This document shows positions 7,738-16,523 of a stretch of DNA of 64,000 nt, piece by piece. The notes beneath the pieces are model-generated. The model saw only the letters and a program-made list of their open reading frames with translations, searched no databases and had not been told where the DNA came from. Origin of the DNA: Pseudomonadales bacterium (GTDB lineage: Bacteria > Pseudomonadota > Gammaproteobacteria > Pseudomonadales > Azotimanducaceae); assembly GCA_028285415.1 (NCBI GenBank), contig JANQPF010000023.1, positions 186,001-250,000 on the forward strand. The letters run 5' to 3'. Position numbers and translations under genes: made by a program. Within the stretch, counting starts at the first letter, position 1, and each line of letters begins with the position of its first letter.

Positions 7738-9585
7738 TCAACCGAAAATGTAAGGCTCCAGCGTTTCCTGGGCACGCTTGCGCCATTTGTGCCAGTAGCC
7801 GCCGCCGTAGTAAGCGAGACTGCCCGGTTCCGCCTCGCCATGACCGTTGTAGTACGTGATGCAGTCTCTGAGCGGCGCCGTCGTGATGTCGGCCTGCCGG
7901 CAATGCTCCGCGTACTTGATCTCTGGTGCTTCCTCGATATCGACGACGGTTTCACCACGCTCGCGCAGCGTTTCCAGCATCCAGACGATGTAGTCCGCAT
8001 GGGTGTCGATGGCATCGGTGAAATTGAAGCTGCCGCCGCCGCCCTGCGGTCCGGAAACGATGAAAAGATTGGGGAAGCCGTGGCTGTGAATGCCCAGGAA
8101 CGTACGCGTGCCGCCGTCCTGCCACTTCTCCCGCAACGTGACGCCGTCGCGCCCCGTGATCATGTTGAAGGTCGACGTCGCCATCCACTGAAACCCGGTG
8201 GCGTAGATCAGCACGTCGAGCGGGTATTCCACCCCGTCGTGCACAACCCCCCGCTCGTTGATCTTCTGCACGCCGTGCGGTGCGGTGTCGACCAGGTGCA
8301 CGTGCGGCAGGTTGAACGTCGGTAGATATTCATCGTGGAACGTCGGGCGTTTGCAGCCATAAGGATAAAAGGGCTTCAGCGCCGCCGCGGTCTGCGGGTC
8401 TTCTACGATCGCATCCACCCGGGCACGGATCTGTTCCATGATGCGGAAATTGCTTTCGAGCTGCTTCTGCACCATTTCGTCCGGCGTGAGCTCGCGGTCG
8501 TATTCCTTACGCTCTTTGAAATCCGCAACTTTGCCGGCAAGGTAGTCGTCGTTGGCTTTGATGGCGGTGCGGCCGGCGGAGATTTTCGAGAAACGCTTGC
8601 GGCGCGCCCGCGCCCAACCCGGCTCGTTCTGCCAGGTATCAATCTCCTCCTGGGTTGTCGCACGCTGATCGCGCACGTCGATCGACGATGGCGTGCGTTG
8701 AAAGACGTAAAGCTCCCCCACCACCTTGGCGATTTCGGGAATGACCTGCACGGCCGTTGCCCCCGTGCCGATGATGCCCACCCGTTTGCCTTCGAGATCC
8801 ACGTTGTAGTCCCAGCGGGAGGTATGGAACGCTTCACCCTGAAACGTCTCCATGCCGTCGATCCGCGCAAGCTGCGGGGTGGTCAAAATGCCATTGGCGA
8901 GGAGCACGTAGCGGGCGCGCATGGCATCGCCACGGTCGGTGTATACCGTCCAGCGGCCCGAGCTTTCATCCCACTCGGTGCGTTCCACCGTGGTATGGAA
9001 GAGACAGTGGTCATAGAAGCCGAACTTCTCCGCCATGTTCTGGCAGTACTCCATGATTTCGAAGCCGGAAGCAAACTTCATGCTCGGGATGTAGCCCATC
9101 TCCTCGAGCAGGGGCAGGTAGCTGTAGGCTTCGACGTCACAGGCAATCCCCGGATAGCGGTTCCAATACCAGGTGCCGCCCACGTCGCCGCCCTTTTCGC
9201 AGAAGCGGACGTCTTGAAAGCCGGCCTGGCTCAGCTTGTGCCAGAGCAGCAGGCCCGCAAATCCTGCGCCCACAACGAGGATTTCACACTCGTCGTCGAG
9301 CGATTCCCGCGGGACGGGCGCGTCCGAGTAGACGTCTTCGAGATACTTGGCGAACTCACCTTCCATGGCCATGTAATCCGCCGCGCCGCGGCGCACCTCT
9401 TTGAACTCGCGGTAGCGCGCCTGTTCTTCAGCGTTGAACACCGCCCCGGCCGGCGCCTCAGGCAGGGATTTGAGGGCTTCGTCCTCGATGATGGAATAGC
9501 CTTTGCCGGCAATTTTGTCGGTTGCAAGTCCCGCGCGGGTATCGAATATCTTCAAGCCCGTTGCCGGATCGGTACTGATCGCCAT
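7738..9585 (-). CDS. FAD-dependent Baeyer-Villiger-type monooxygenase
   Basis: A 615-residue flavoprotein. It has the FAD-binding GAGFAG (106-111) with GGDVGGTWYWNRYPG, the BVMO-type fingerprint FQGEAFHTSRW (248-258, followed by Asp where Pro is common), and a second dinucleotide site GTGATA (273-278) for NADPH. The family inserts oxygen next to a ketone, giving esters or lactones. The extra 100 residues before the FAD domain resemble the N-terminal extension of 4-hydroxyacetophenone and similar monooxygenases. I use the ATG at 9585 with GGTGAG upstream; the reading from 9669 would overlap the previous gene. Its setting beside a TonB receptor and a membrane hydroxylase suggests attack on a cyclic or terpenoid ketone. 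Confidence 0.9.
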   Translation of the reverse strand: MAISTDPATGLKIFDTRAGLATDKIAGKGYSIIEDEALKSLPEAPAGAVFNAEEQARYREFKEVRRGAADYMAMEGEFAKYLEDVYSDAPVPRESLDDECEILVVGAGFAGLLLWHKLSQAGFQDVRFCEKGGDVGGTWYWNRYPGIACDVEAYSYLPLLEEMGYIPSMKFASGFEIMEYCQNMAEKFGFYDHCLFHTTVERTEWDESSGRWTVYTDRGDAMRARYVLLANGILTTPQLARIDGMETFQGEAFHTSRWDYNVDLEGKRVGIIGTGATAVQVIPEIAKVVGELYVFQRTPSSIDVRDQRATTQEEIDTWQNEPGWARARRKRFSKISAGRTAIKANDDYLAGKVADFKERKEYDRELTPDEMVQKQLESNFRIMEQIRARVDAIVEDPQTAAALKPFYPYGCKRPTFHDEYLPTFNLPHVHLVDTAPHGVQKINERGVVHDGVEYPLDVLIYATGFQWMATSTFNMITGRDGVTLREKWQDGGTRTFLGIHSHGFPNLFIVSGPQGGGGSFNFTDAIDTHADYIVWMLETLRERGETVVDIEEAPEIKYAEHCRQADITTAPLRDCITYYNGHGEAEPGSLAYYGGGYWHKWRKRAQETLEPYIFG

Positions 9586-9665
9586 ATGCGTGTTCTCACC
9601 CGTTGAAAGTTCAGCCCGAAATGGTCCCACAACGGGCCGGGGATGAGAACACGCAGCGCGGCTCG

Positions 9666-10103
9666 TCACACGGCGGGTTTGTGCTCCGTATCGCCGTCTT
9701 CGCCACCCGTCGAGGCGTCGTCCGGCGATACATCCGCGGCAGGCGTCTCTACCGGCGCTTCCTCAGCGGCCGGTGGCTCCTCCGCCTGAGTCACGTCATC
9801 GGCCAGCCAGCGATTGTCCGCATCCGGCGTCTCATCCGGCCAGTCGTTGAAGGGGAACGGCAGGTGCTCGTCGTTGAAGGTTTCGAACTGCACAATCTGA
9901 TAGATGTAGACGCTCAGGTTGTGGCCGAAGGTCAAAGCGGCTTCGTTGGCGCGCCCCGTAACGAGCACAACCACGGCCTGGAACAGGGTCACAAGCCAGA
10001 ACAGCAGTTCCGCCACGGCATAGGCCAGGGCAAAAAACACCATATAAAGGATGCGTACCCACTTGGAACGGTCGGTGAGGTTCTCTTTCGTTGTCGACTC
10101 CAT
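9666..10103 (-). CDS. DUF4389-type membrane protein
   Basis: A 145-residue protein with a short cytoplasmic N-terminus, a pair of membrane segments (about residues 17-50, VRILYMVFFALAYAVAELLF), an amphipathic region with FGHNLSVYIYQIVQFETF and DEHLPFPFNDWP, and an acidic, alanine-proline-rich tail of about 50 residues. The core matches the DUF4389 family, whose role is unknown. The tail looks disordered. It is the first gene of the minus-strand run; a short palindrome CTCTATAGAG about 25 bases upstream may belong to its promoter, but no convincing -35 is seen. Confidence 0.75.
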   Translation of the reverse strand: MESTTKENLTDRSKWVRILYMVFFALAYAVAELLFWLVTLFQAVVVLVTGRANEAALTFGHNLSVYIYQIVQFETFNDEHLPFPFNDWPDETPDADNRWLADDVTQAEEPPAAEEAPVETPAADVSPDDASTGGEDGDTEHKPAV

Positions 10104-10283
10104 AGCTCTCGTATTGTCAGTCAGCTCACCCTCTATAGAGCAAAATCGAGGCCAACTCCTATTTCTCCATAAATCAACGGGTTACAGGCAGAACGCCAGC
10201 GAAAACCTGGTGAATTTCGCTAACTCTCGGCGAAACAGACGCACGTTGTCATCGTGGTGCGCCCACTCTGTTAGAGTGCACGA

Positions 10284-11570
10284 GTGAGCGATACCTTGAA
10301 TTCCCAGCCCGGCACGACTGACCAGAGATTCTTCTACGGTTACGTCCTGCTGGGTTACTCGTTCATCGTCTGTTTTCTCGCATCCAGCTTTTTCCTCCAT
10401 GCGCGCGGGGTGTTTTTCCCCCAGTGGATGGCTGATTTCGATGTCAATCGCACGGAGCTGTCCCTCGCGGTGAGTCTGACGCTCTTTACCGGCGCCTGCT
10501 TCGCACCGGTTGTGGGTTACCTCATCGATCGCTTCCCGTTGCGCTATATCACCTGCATTGGTGCGAGCTGGCTCATGATCGGCTACGTGTCGATGCAATG
10601 GGTGGACAGCTACCTCGCCTTTCTTTTCATCCTGATCCCCTTTCAAGGGCTGGGGTGGCTGGGCGTCGGACCGCTGGTGCACACGAAGCTCATGGTCAAC
10701 TGGTTCACCCGCCACCGCGGCATGGCGCTCGGGATTGCCATCATGGGGATCAGCGTCGCCGGCGTGGTTGTCCCGGTCATCAACGCCTACCTGGCCGAAA
10801 CCTACGGCTGGCGGACGAGCTATCTCATCTATGCGGTGCTGCTGGCGGTCATTGTCATCCCGGCGGCTCTGTTGCTGGTCCGTCAGGCACCGGCGGACAT
10901 CGGACAGCACCCGGACGGAGATCCCCACCCGCCGCCGTTGCCGCACGCTCAAACCGCAAAGCCCACTTCCAGCGGATTCAAAGCCACGTACACGGAGTTC
11001 CTCACATCCAAAGCGTTCTGGAGCGTGGTGTTGACCTTCGGTCTCATGAACGGCGTCTATTCCGCCATGGCCACTCATCTGCCGACCTACGTGACGCAGG
11101 AGCTGGGACTTTCCCTCTACGACGGTGCGTTCCTGCTGACGGTTGCGGGTGGATTTGCCATCGCCGGAAAAGTCGTCTTCGGACGCATGATGGACACCCT
11201 GCCCGCCAAGCTGACGGTCATGGCTGGCGTGATCGCCTACATGCTCTCAACGCTGCTGCTGCTGTTCGTCGACGCGTATGCCGGCCTCATGGCCGCAGCC
11301 GCCTGTTTCGGCCTCGGCTTTGGCGGCATGGTGCCCGTGCGCTCGGTCCTCATCTCCCGTCTGTTCGGGATCGCCAAGTTCTCCCGGGTCAACGGTCTGC
11401 TGTCCTTTTTCATTGCGCCAGCAACCTTCTGGGTGCTGATCACCGGCTGGATCGTCGACACCTGGGGCACCTATGCAACCGCCTTCCAGGTCTGGTTCGT
11501 TGCCTTTGCGCTGGCCGGCACCGTCAGCCTGCTCGTGCGGCTGCCAAACCGCGAGGACGCGGTTAGCTAG
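10284..11570 (+). CDS. MFS transporter, monocarboxylate/oxalate-formate carrier type
   Basis: A 428-residue carrier with twelve predicted membrane helices. Motifs include GYLIDRFPLRYITCIG after helix 2, WFTRHRGMALGIAIMGISVAG in helices 4-5 and a mirrored GRMMDTLPAKLTVMAG in the second half, the pattern of the oxalate/formate antiporter and monocarboxylate branch of the major facilitator superfamily. A GTG at 10284 is the only sensible start. A promoter-like TGTTAGAGT ends seven bases before it, which would give a message with almost no leader; a perfect inverted repeat CACTCT-GTT-AGAGTG covers the same bases. It is divergent from the DUF4389 gene across 180 bases. Substrate probably an organic acid; not determinable. 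Confidence 0.9.
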   Translation: MSDTLNSQPGTTDQRFFYGYVLLGYSFIVCFLASSFFLHARGVFFPQWMADFDVNRTELSLAVSLTLFTGACFAPVVGYLIDRFPLRYITCIGASWLMIGYVSMQWVDSYLAFLFILIPFQGLGWLGVGPLVHTKLMVNWFTRHRGMALGIAIMGISVAGVVVPVINAYLAETYGWRTSYLIYAVLLAVIVIPAALLLVRQAPADIGQHPDGDPHPPPLPHAQTAKPTSSGFKATYTEFLTSKAFWSVVLTFGLMNGVYSAMATHLPTYVTQELGLSLYDGAFLLTVAGGFAIAGKVVFGRMMDTLPAKLTVMAGVIAYMLSTLLLLFVDAYAGLMAAAACFGLGFGGMVPVRSVLISRLFGIAKFSRVNGLLSFFIAPATFWVLITGWIVDTWGTYATAFQVWFVAFALAGTVSLLVRLPNREDAVS

Positions 11571-11577
11571 GGCGCCT

Positions 11578-12345
11578 CTAGCGGTGATTCCACCAGGCCA
11601 GATCGGAAAAGGACCGCAGGTCGAGCTCGTGGGTCCAGGCTGAACGGTGTTGCTGTGCCACGTGGTAATACGTGTCGGCAATCCGCTCCGGCAGCATGAG
11701 CCCATCGTGCTCCATGCCGCGCGCCTCGCGAAGCTCCTGAAAGCGTTCCGGACCTAACATTTTACCCAACGTATCTGGCGCATCGACCGCTCCGTCAATG
11801 AGGATGTGCGCAACGTGAATACCTTTGGGGCCAAACTGTGCATTCAGCGACTGACACAGCATACGTCGGCCGCCCATGGCAGCCGCGTGCGAATGCTGGC
11901 CCGCGTTACCGCGCACGGCAGCGGTTGCCGACGTCACGAGAATTGTGCCCTTACCCCGCTCTTCCATCAGCGGACACACCGCGTGCGCAAGACGGAACAG
12001 GCCAAACGTACCGAGGCGCCAGCCCATCTCAAACTGCTTGTACGACGTCTCCTCCAGCTTACGGTCGCCAATCTGCGCACCGAGATTGTAGGCAGCTACC
12101 TCTATTGGACCGACGTCGGCCTCCACTGCGGCGATGCGCTCCTCGATCGCACCGTCCTCGATGGCGTTGAGAATGTGTCCCGAGGCGGAACCGCCCGCCG
12201 CCTCAATCTCAGCGACCAGCGCGTTCAGCCCTTCTTCGTCGCTGCGCCGGCAGAGCACGGCGTGATGGCCCTCCGCGGCGAACCGTTTGCCGATGTTACC
12301 GCCGATACCGGCACCGGCGCCTATGACCAGACATACGGGTTTCAT
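11578..12345 (-). CDS. SDR-family protein with a degenerate active site
   Basis: A 255-residue short-chain dehydrogenase/reductase-like protein. The Rossmann cofactor loop GAGAGIGGNIG (9-19) and the NLGAQ strand are intact, and Ser139 sits in VTSATAAVRG. Where the catalytic Tyr-x3-Lys should be, the chain reads HAAAM (His153, Met157), so neither catalytic tyrosine nor lysine is present. The related branch often has Phe for Tyr but keeps Lys. It may bind a nucleotide without classical SDR chemistry, or use another mechanism. It ends seven bases from the convergent MFS gene. The C-terminal WTHELDLRSFSD is typical of the branch, so it is a full-length protein and not a broken gene. Confidence 0.85.
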   Translation of the reverse strand: MKPVCLVIGAGAGIGGNIGKRFAAEGHHAVLCRRSDEEGLNALVAEIEAAGGSASGHILNAIEDGAIEERIAAVEADVGPIEVAAYNLGAQIGDRKLEETSYKQFEMGWRLGTFGLFRLAHAVCPLMEERGKGTILVTSATAAVRGNAGQHSHAAAMGGRRMLCQSLNAQFGPKGIHVAHILIDGAVDAPDTLGKMLGPERFQELREARGMEHDGLMLPERIADTYYHVAQQHRSAWTHELDLRSFSDLAWWNHR

Positions 12346-12481
12346 ACGCTCTTCTCCCAGACAAGAGCGAGCATTGTGAGAAAGCGCAGAGCAGAGATCC
12401 AGCGCCGCGCGCGCACGCTATGCGTGCAGAAACGCATCACATTTTCGGAACATTTAGATCAGCGAGCGGGAAGCAGCCGAC

Positions 12482-12709
12482 TCAGGAGTGACCACCGCCC
12501 CGGGCGATTTCGTAAACGCCGCCGCTGCCGAGACTGTCGATCTCGTACTGCAGGATCCCGCGCGTGTTCTGCGCGCCCCGGCTTTCTTTGAGTGCCTGAA
12601 CCAGCATGACCAGGGTGGCCTCATGCACGTCGGTGCTGTCGAGACCGGCTGCCTCCGCTTTTTCCCGAGCGGTGGCCACGAGTTCGTTCGCAATGCTGTA
12701 TTTCGACAT
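12482..12709 (-). CDS. Small protein of unknown function
   Basis: A 75-residue reading frame with ATG at 12709 preceded by GGTAGAG. The product is predicted to have two to three helices (residues 5-20 and 26-45, NELVATAREKAEAAGL, DVHEATLVMLVQALKES) and a glycine-rich end (GSGGVYEIARGGGHS). It has no signal peptide or membrane segment and I recognise no family. It lies between the SDR gene and the divergent CDF-like carrier; amino-acid composition and the ribosome site favour a real gene, but conservation would need checking. Confidence 0.5.
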   Translation of the reverse strand: MSKYSIANELVATAREKAEAAGLDSTDVHEATLVMLVQALKESRGAQNTRGILQYEIDSLGSGGVYEIARGGGHS

Positions 12710-12822
12710 GCTCTACCCAGAGTCGTTGGAACGTTTAAGTTGCCCGCTTTGTGGCCGTTGCGCACTACGTATTTGTACCGAGCCTGATGAGGGTCATAAT
12801 GGTCCTCTACCGAGGAGGTCAA

Positions 12823-13452
12823 ATGAGCGGTGCCTGCGACTGCGACAAACCCATCGACACCAATGCGCTCGAGGTGCGCCAGCGGCGCGTTCTGCTGTAC
12901 CTGCTCGCCATCAACGTCCTGACATTTGCCATGATGGTTGCAGGCGCCGTGCTGAGCGGCTCATCGGCGCTCCTGTCCGGTACCCTGGACAACCTGGGGG
13001 ATGCGTTGACGTATGGCCTCAGCTTTGCCGTTGTTGGCATGGGGATTGCGGCCAAAGCCCGGGTGGCACTCTTGAAGGGCGGGCTGATCGCCGCGGCCGC
13101 CCTGGCCGTTGCCGTACACATCGTCTGGCGCCTCAGCCACCTCGACGTGCCGGTGGTCGATGTCATGACCGGCGCTGCGGTGCTGAACCTGCTGGCCAAC
13201 GGTGTCTGCCTTTTGCTGCTGACGCCTCATCGGCACAGCGACATCAACATGCTCTCCGTCTGGGAGTGTTCGCGCAATGACGTTGCCGAAGGTATCGCAG
13301 TGATTGCCTCCGCCGCCGCCGTCTGGTGGTTTCAGTCAGGCTGGCCTGATCTCATTGCCGCCGCCGCCTTGTTAATTCTCTTCGCGCGGTCCGCCAACCG
13401 TGTGGTACGGCGCGCCTGGCAGGACTATCGGACGAATCCTCAACCGGTCTGA
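12823..13452 (+). CDS. Cation-efflux (CDF)-like membrane protein
   Basis: A 209-residue membrane protein with about six hydrophobic segments. It resembles the membrane half of cation diffusion facilitators: SGSSALLSGTLDNLGDAL in helix 2 supplies an Asp-x3-Asp metal pair, and SRNDVAEGIAVI in helix 5 a matching Asn-Asp. The N-terminus has CDCD, a possible metal ligand. The usual cytoplasmic C-terminal domain is absent, so it is at the short end for the family. I start at the ATG at 12823 because of GAGGAGG four bases upstream; the longer reading from 12751 has no such site. Its end overlaps the convergent PLP enzyme gene by 13 bases. Likely a divalent-metal exporter. Confidence 0.75.
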   Translation: MSGACDCDKPIDTNALEVRQRRVLLYLLAINVLTFAMMVAGAVLSGSSALLSGTLDNLGDALTYGLSFAVVGMGIAAKARVALLKGGLIAAAALAVAVHIVWRLSHLDVPVVDVMTGAAVLNLLANGVCLLLLTPHRHSDINMLSVWECSRNDVAEGIAVIASAAAVWWFQSGWPDLIAAAALLILFARSANRVVRRAWQDYRTNPQPV

Positions 13453-14693
13453 TGAAATACCGGCCAGCTGGCAGCCGGCCCCCCTCCCTGGAAGACAAAG
13501 AGATCACCAAACTGCAACATCACATGCTCACTCTGGGTTGGGCGGAGGAACATATAGTCGTCCACTGTAAGATCCACGGACGTCGACGTCATGACCGGCG
13601 ATTGGTTGGTGCTGTGATACATCCAGTCTTGCGCGCCCGGCGGAGAGACGATACCCGCCTTCCAGTAGCCGCCGTAGAGATAATATAGACGCGCGGTATT
13701 CGGATCCCACAAGGTCATTGCGTCAGCCAACAGCTCCTGCCCGGGAATCATGAGCTTGTCGTAGCGTTTGAGAATGGGCGCCGCAATGAAAACGCCGGGG
13801 AGCTGCTCACTGAGGTTGAGCGTGTCGAAGTCGGAAGGCTTGACGAGACCGGAGCCTGCTGACAAGTCGTTCATCACCGTATCGTCATCGTAGAGCCGGA
13901 TCGTATGACTGCCGGCGCCGTTTATCGTCAACGCGTCAGTGGCGACGCCTTGGGCACCCGCCCGCGCGAGAAAGCCGCGGTAGACATCAAGCACTGTCTG
14001 TACCGCCGGATGACTGAGCTCATCGGTCACCCCGGCAAGATGCGGCTCATAACCCATGAATCCGGCGAGCGAAAGGTGGGGGTGTTCGGCAATGCGATGC
14101 AGCACGCCATCGAGCTCTTCGTGGTCGGCAAAGCCCCCTCTGTGCAGGCCGACGTCGAGTTCCAGATTGATACGCATGTGAACGCCCTGCGAGCGGGCGA
14201 ACTCGAGGTACTGTTCGAGCCGCTCCGGCGTATCGATCAGCCACTGGATCTGCTCGGCAGGCACAAAGCGTGGGTGGTGCTCTCTGCGGTAGAACGTCCT
14301 GACCGCAGCAATGGGCATGGGTTTCCCCAGCAACACGTCGGCATCAGGTATCCGGCTCGCCACCGCGTTCAGAAATGGCTGGTGGAACACCATCAAAGCA
14401 CGGGTGTTCGTACGCTGCATGACGTGTTGCAGCAGCGGCAACGACGGCAGCGACTTGACCACCACTCGATAGGTCTTCGAACCAATGCCTGCCGTCAGCG
14501 TGTCGATATTGTGGTTCAGCCTTTCGAGATCGATGACCATGGTCGGCCGGCCGTGGCCGTGCGCTTTGAGCAGCGCATTCAGGCGCGCGAAGTAGGCATC
14601 GTGAGGGCCACCCTGATCGCGCGGTTTCCACAGCGCAACGCCGGCCACGCCCAGGCCCGCGACGCCGCCGACGAGCAGGTTCCGACGTTTCAT
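13440..14693 (-). CDS. Tat-exported PLP enzyme, alanine racemase/D-threonine aldolase type
   Basis: A 417-residue fold-type III PLP protein. The N-terminus MKRRNLLVGGVAGLGVAGVAL looks like a twin-arginine signal, fitting export of a folded, cofactor-loaded enzyme. The PLP lysine is probably Lys80 in RVVVKSLPS, after VIDLERLNHNID, which is the first strand and helix of the alanine-racemase barrel. NLELDVGLHRGGF and INGAGSHTIRLY are later barrel elements, and a beta domain follows from about residue 290. D-threonine aldolases and D-serine dehydratases share this layout. Its start overlaps the stop of the FAD oxidase gene by four bases, so the two are co-translated. Substrate probably a D-amino or hydroxyamino acid; inferred. 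Confidence 0.8.
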   Translation of the reverse strand: MKRRNLLVGGVAGLGVAGVALWKPRDQGGPHDAYFARLNALLKAHGHGRPTMVIDLERLNHNIDTLTAGIGSKTYRVVVKSLPSLPLLQHVMQRTNTRALMVFHQPFLNAVASRIPDADVLLGKPMPIAAVRTFYRREHHPRFVPAEQIQWLIDTPERLEQYLEFARSQGVHMRINLELDVGLHRGGFADHEELDGVLHRIAEHPHLSLAGFMGYEPHLAGVTDELSHPAVQTVLDVYRGFLARAGAQGVATDALTINGAGSHTIRLYDDDTVMNDLSAGSGLVKPSDFDTLNLSEQLPGVFIAAPILKRYDKLMIPGQELLADAMTLWDPNTARLYYLYGGYWKAGIVSPPGAQDWMYHSTNQSPVMTSTSVDLTVDDYMFLRPTQSEHVMLQFGDLFVFQGGGPAASWPVFHQTG

Positions 14694-16048
14694 GTCGTGA
14701 CTCCAAAGACCGTTCTAAGATGTGGATTCAGCATTCGCCCGTCAGGATCGAGCCGGGCGCGGACGGCGTTGAAGTCGTCAAAATGCGGATAGAGCGCACG
14801 CAGCTCGCCCGCCCCCAGCGAGTGCAGCTTGCCCCAGTGCGGGCGTCCGTCGTATTTCCAGAATATCGGCTCTACGGCATCAAACAGCGGCCGATAGTCA
14901 TGGCTCGCAATCTGGTGCACGGATATGGCCGCATGCCCCTCGTGCCCGGAAGACATGCCGAGCCACGTGTCGTCACCTTTCACCCAGCGGTACTCCAGCG
15001 GGAAAATGACGTCGATCCCCTGCGCTTTGATGGTGTCGAGCACTTCCACCAGACATTCGTGCCCGCGCTCGACCGGAACCGAGTACTCCATTTCGTTGAA
15101 GCGGGAGTTGCGCACATTGGTGAGCGCTTTGTACGAGACGTCAACCACGGTCGAGGGCGGCGTCTCACCAAAAAGCATATCGATGACAGGCCCACGCACG
15201 AACGCCGGCCCTGCCATGAGCATCTCGACCAGGCTCAGAAAAGTGGCTTCATCGTCACCCGCGCCCTCGGGATAGGACGTTGCCTCCTCCGTCTCTTCAA
15301 TCGCCAGCGTCAGCGTGTACGTGGAATAGGGGATCGGGAACATCTCATAGTGACGGTAGCGCGCGGCGTTGGTGTCAAAGTCAGCAATTGCCTCTTCCAG
15401 AGGACGCACCTCGGTAACCGCCTTCAGGCGATAGACCTCACGATTGCGGGTGGTGATTTCCGTGACGACACCCAGCGCACCGAGATTGACGCGTGCCGCC
15501 TGGAAAACGTCCGGATCTTCATCGGCGCTCAGATTCAACACGTCACCGGTTGGCGTCACGAGCCTCATCCCGCTGACATAGTCGCTAATGCAGCCGAGCG
15601 AGAGTCCGGTGCCATGGGTAGCTGTCGCCACCGCTCCGGCAAAGGTCTGCCGGTCAATGTCCGGCATGTTGTACATGGCCTGGCCAATCGCTTCGAGCGG
15701 CGCGCCCAGATCGCTGAGGCGCGTGCCCGCGCCGAAGGTTGCCTCCATGCGCTCGGCATCGTGCCGGATGAGACCCGCCAACTGGTCAATGACCACAATG
15801 TGCCCGTCTGTCGGCACCAGCGGTGAAAACGAATGTCCGGCACCGACCGGACGAATGGGTCCACGCGTCGAGGCAACAAAGTTCATGAGCTCACGTTCCG
15901 ACGCGGGCCGGAACCTGCCCTTCGGCATGCAGGATAGCGTACCCGACCAGTTCCGCCATTCGGTACCCGTCGGTTCTGCGGCAACGCGTCCGCCAAACAA
16001 TCCCGCAAGCACACCGCCGGCCAGCAGCTCGCGACGGGTCACGCTCAC
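14690..16048 (-). CDS. Tat-exported FAD oxidase, aldonolactone oxidase family
   Basis: A 452-residue flavoprotein of the vanillyl-alcohol-oxidase superfamily, closest by motif to L-gulono/D-arabinono-1,4-lactone oxidases. A twin-arginine signal (SVTRRELLAGGVLAGLFGG) is followed by the FAD loop RPVGAGHSFSPL, whose His72 is where covalent FAD attaches in relatives. ATATHGTGLSLG and the C-terminal RPHWGKLHS are further family marks. It probably oxidises a sugar lactone or alditol in the periplasm. It overlaps the cytochrome c gene upstream and the PLP enzyme downstream by four bases each, so three exported redox or PLP proteins are made together. The cytochrome may take its electrons in place of oxygen; this is inference. 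Confidence 0.85.
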   Translation of the reverse strand: MSVTRRELLAGGVLAGLFGGRVAAEPTGTEWRNWSGTLSCMPKGRFRPASERELMNFVASTRGPIRPVGAGHSFSPLVPTDGHIVVIDQLAGLIRHDAERMEATFGAGTRLSDLGAPLEAIGQAMYNMPDIDRQTFAGAVATATHGTGLSLGCISDYVSGMRLVTPTGDVLNLSADEDPDVFQAARVNLGALGVVTEITTRNREVYRLKAVTEVRPLEEAIADFDTNAARYRHYEMFPIPYSTYTLTLAIEETEEATSYPEGAGDDEATFLSLVEMLMAGPAFVRGPVIDMLFGETPPSTVVDVSYKALTNVRNSRFNEMEYSVPVERGHECLVEVLDTIKAQGIDVIFPLEYRWVKGDDTWLGMSSGHEGHAAISVHQIASHDYRPLFDAVEPIFWKYDGRPHWGKLHSLGAGELRALYPHFDDFNAVRARLDPDGRMLNPHLRTVFGVTT

Positions 16049-16392
16049 GAGTCCGTCTCCAGCCGCACCCCGGCCATGAATTCGATCATGCGATTAAAAT
16101 CCGCCGCCTCGCAGCCCATGCAGTAGCCCAGCGGCGGCATCATGTTATAGCCTTCAAGCGTGTGCTTGAGCAGCTGATCCGGGCCCTGCTCGAGCCGGGG
16201 CTGCCACTCTTCCAGGATGCCCGTGCGCGGCGCCCCGGCTTCTCCAGCGACATGGCACAGCGCGCAGCTCTCTGCCCACATTGCCATCGTGCGGGCGTCC
16301 AACGGTTCAGCCGGCTGGTACTGCACGGGTTCCGTGCAGCCCGTCAGCAGCAGCAGCAGCGCGGCGGCAATCCCGGGCGTGTGATCGAACAC
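16045..16392 (-). CDS. Lipoprotein cytochrome c, c5-like
   Basis: A 115-residue cytochrome. After a hydrophobic signal (AALLLLLTGC) the lipobox cysteine is residue 19. The heme site is CALCH (Cys43, Cys46, His47), and NMMPPLG supplies the axial methionine. A CMGC pair just after it matches the extra cysteines of cytochrome c5-like proteins. The GTG start at 16392 has GGGAGGGAAG directly upstream. It heads a three-gene operon with the FAD oxidase and PLP enzyme, so it is the probable electron acceptor of the oxidase on the periplasmic face of the membrane. Confidence 0.85.
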   Translation of the reverse strand: MFDHTPGIAAALLLLLTGCTEPVQYQPAEPLDARTMAMWAESCALCHVAGEAGAPRTGILEEWQPRLEQGPDQLLKHTLEGYNMMPPLGYCMGCEAADFNRMIEFMAGVRLETDS

Positions 16393-16523
16393 CTTCCCTC
16401 CCCTGAAGTTTCAAGCACTCGTTATACCCCATACCCCGTCGTTCTGCCTGTAGAGATAAGCGGATGCGCCCTGCCACCCGCGTCGTTTACTATGGATGGC
16501 TTGGAGTATTCGGGGAAGATCTT

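Noticed and set aside
8335-9606. Long open frame opposite the Baeyer-Villiger-type gene
   Set aside because: It is the reverse-strand shadow of a clear enzyme gene in GC-rich DNA; its product has no domain or ribosome site.
12411-12427. Hairpin GCACGC-TAT-GCGTGC after the small protein gene
   Set aside because: Short stem of six bases and no T-run; too weak to call a terminator.
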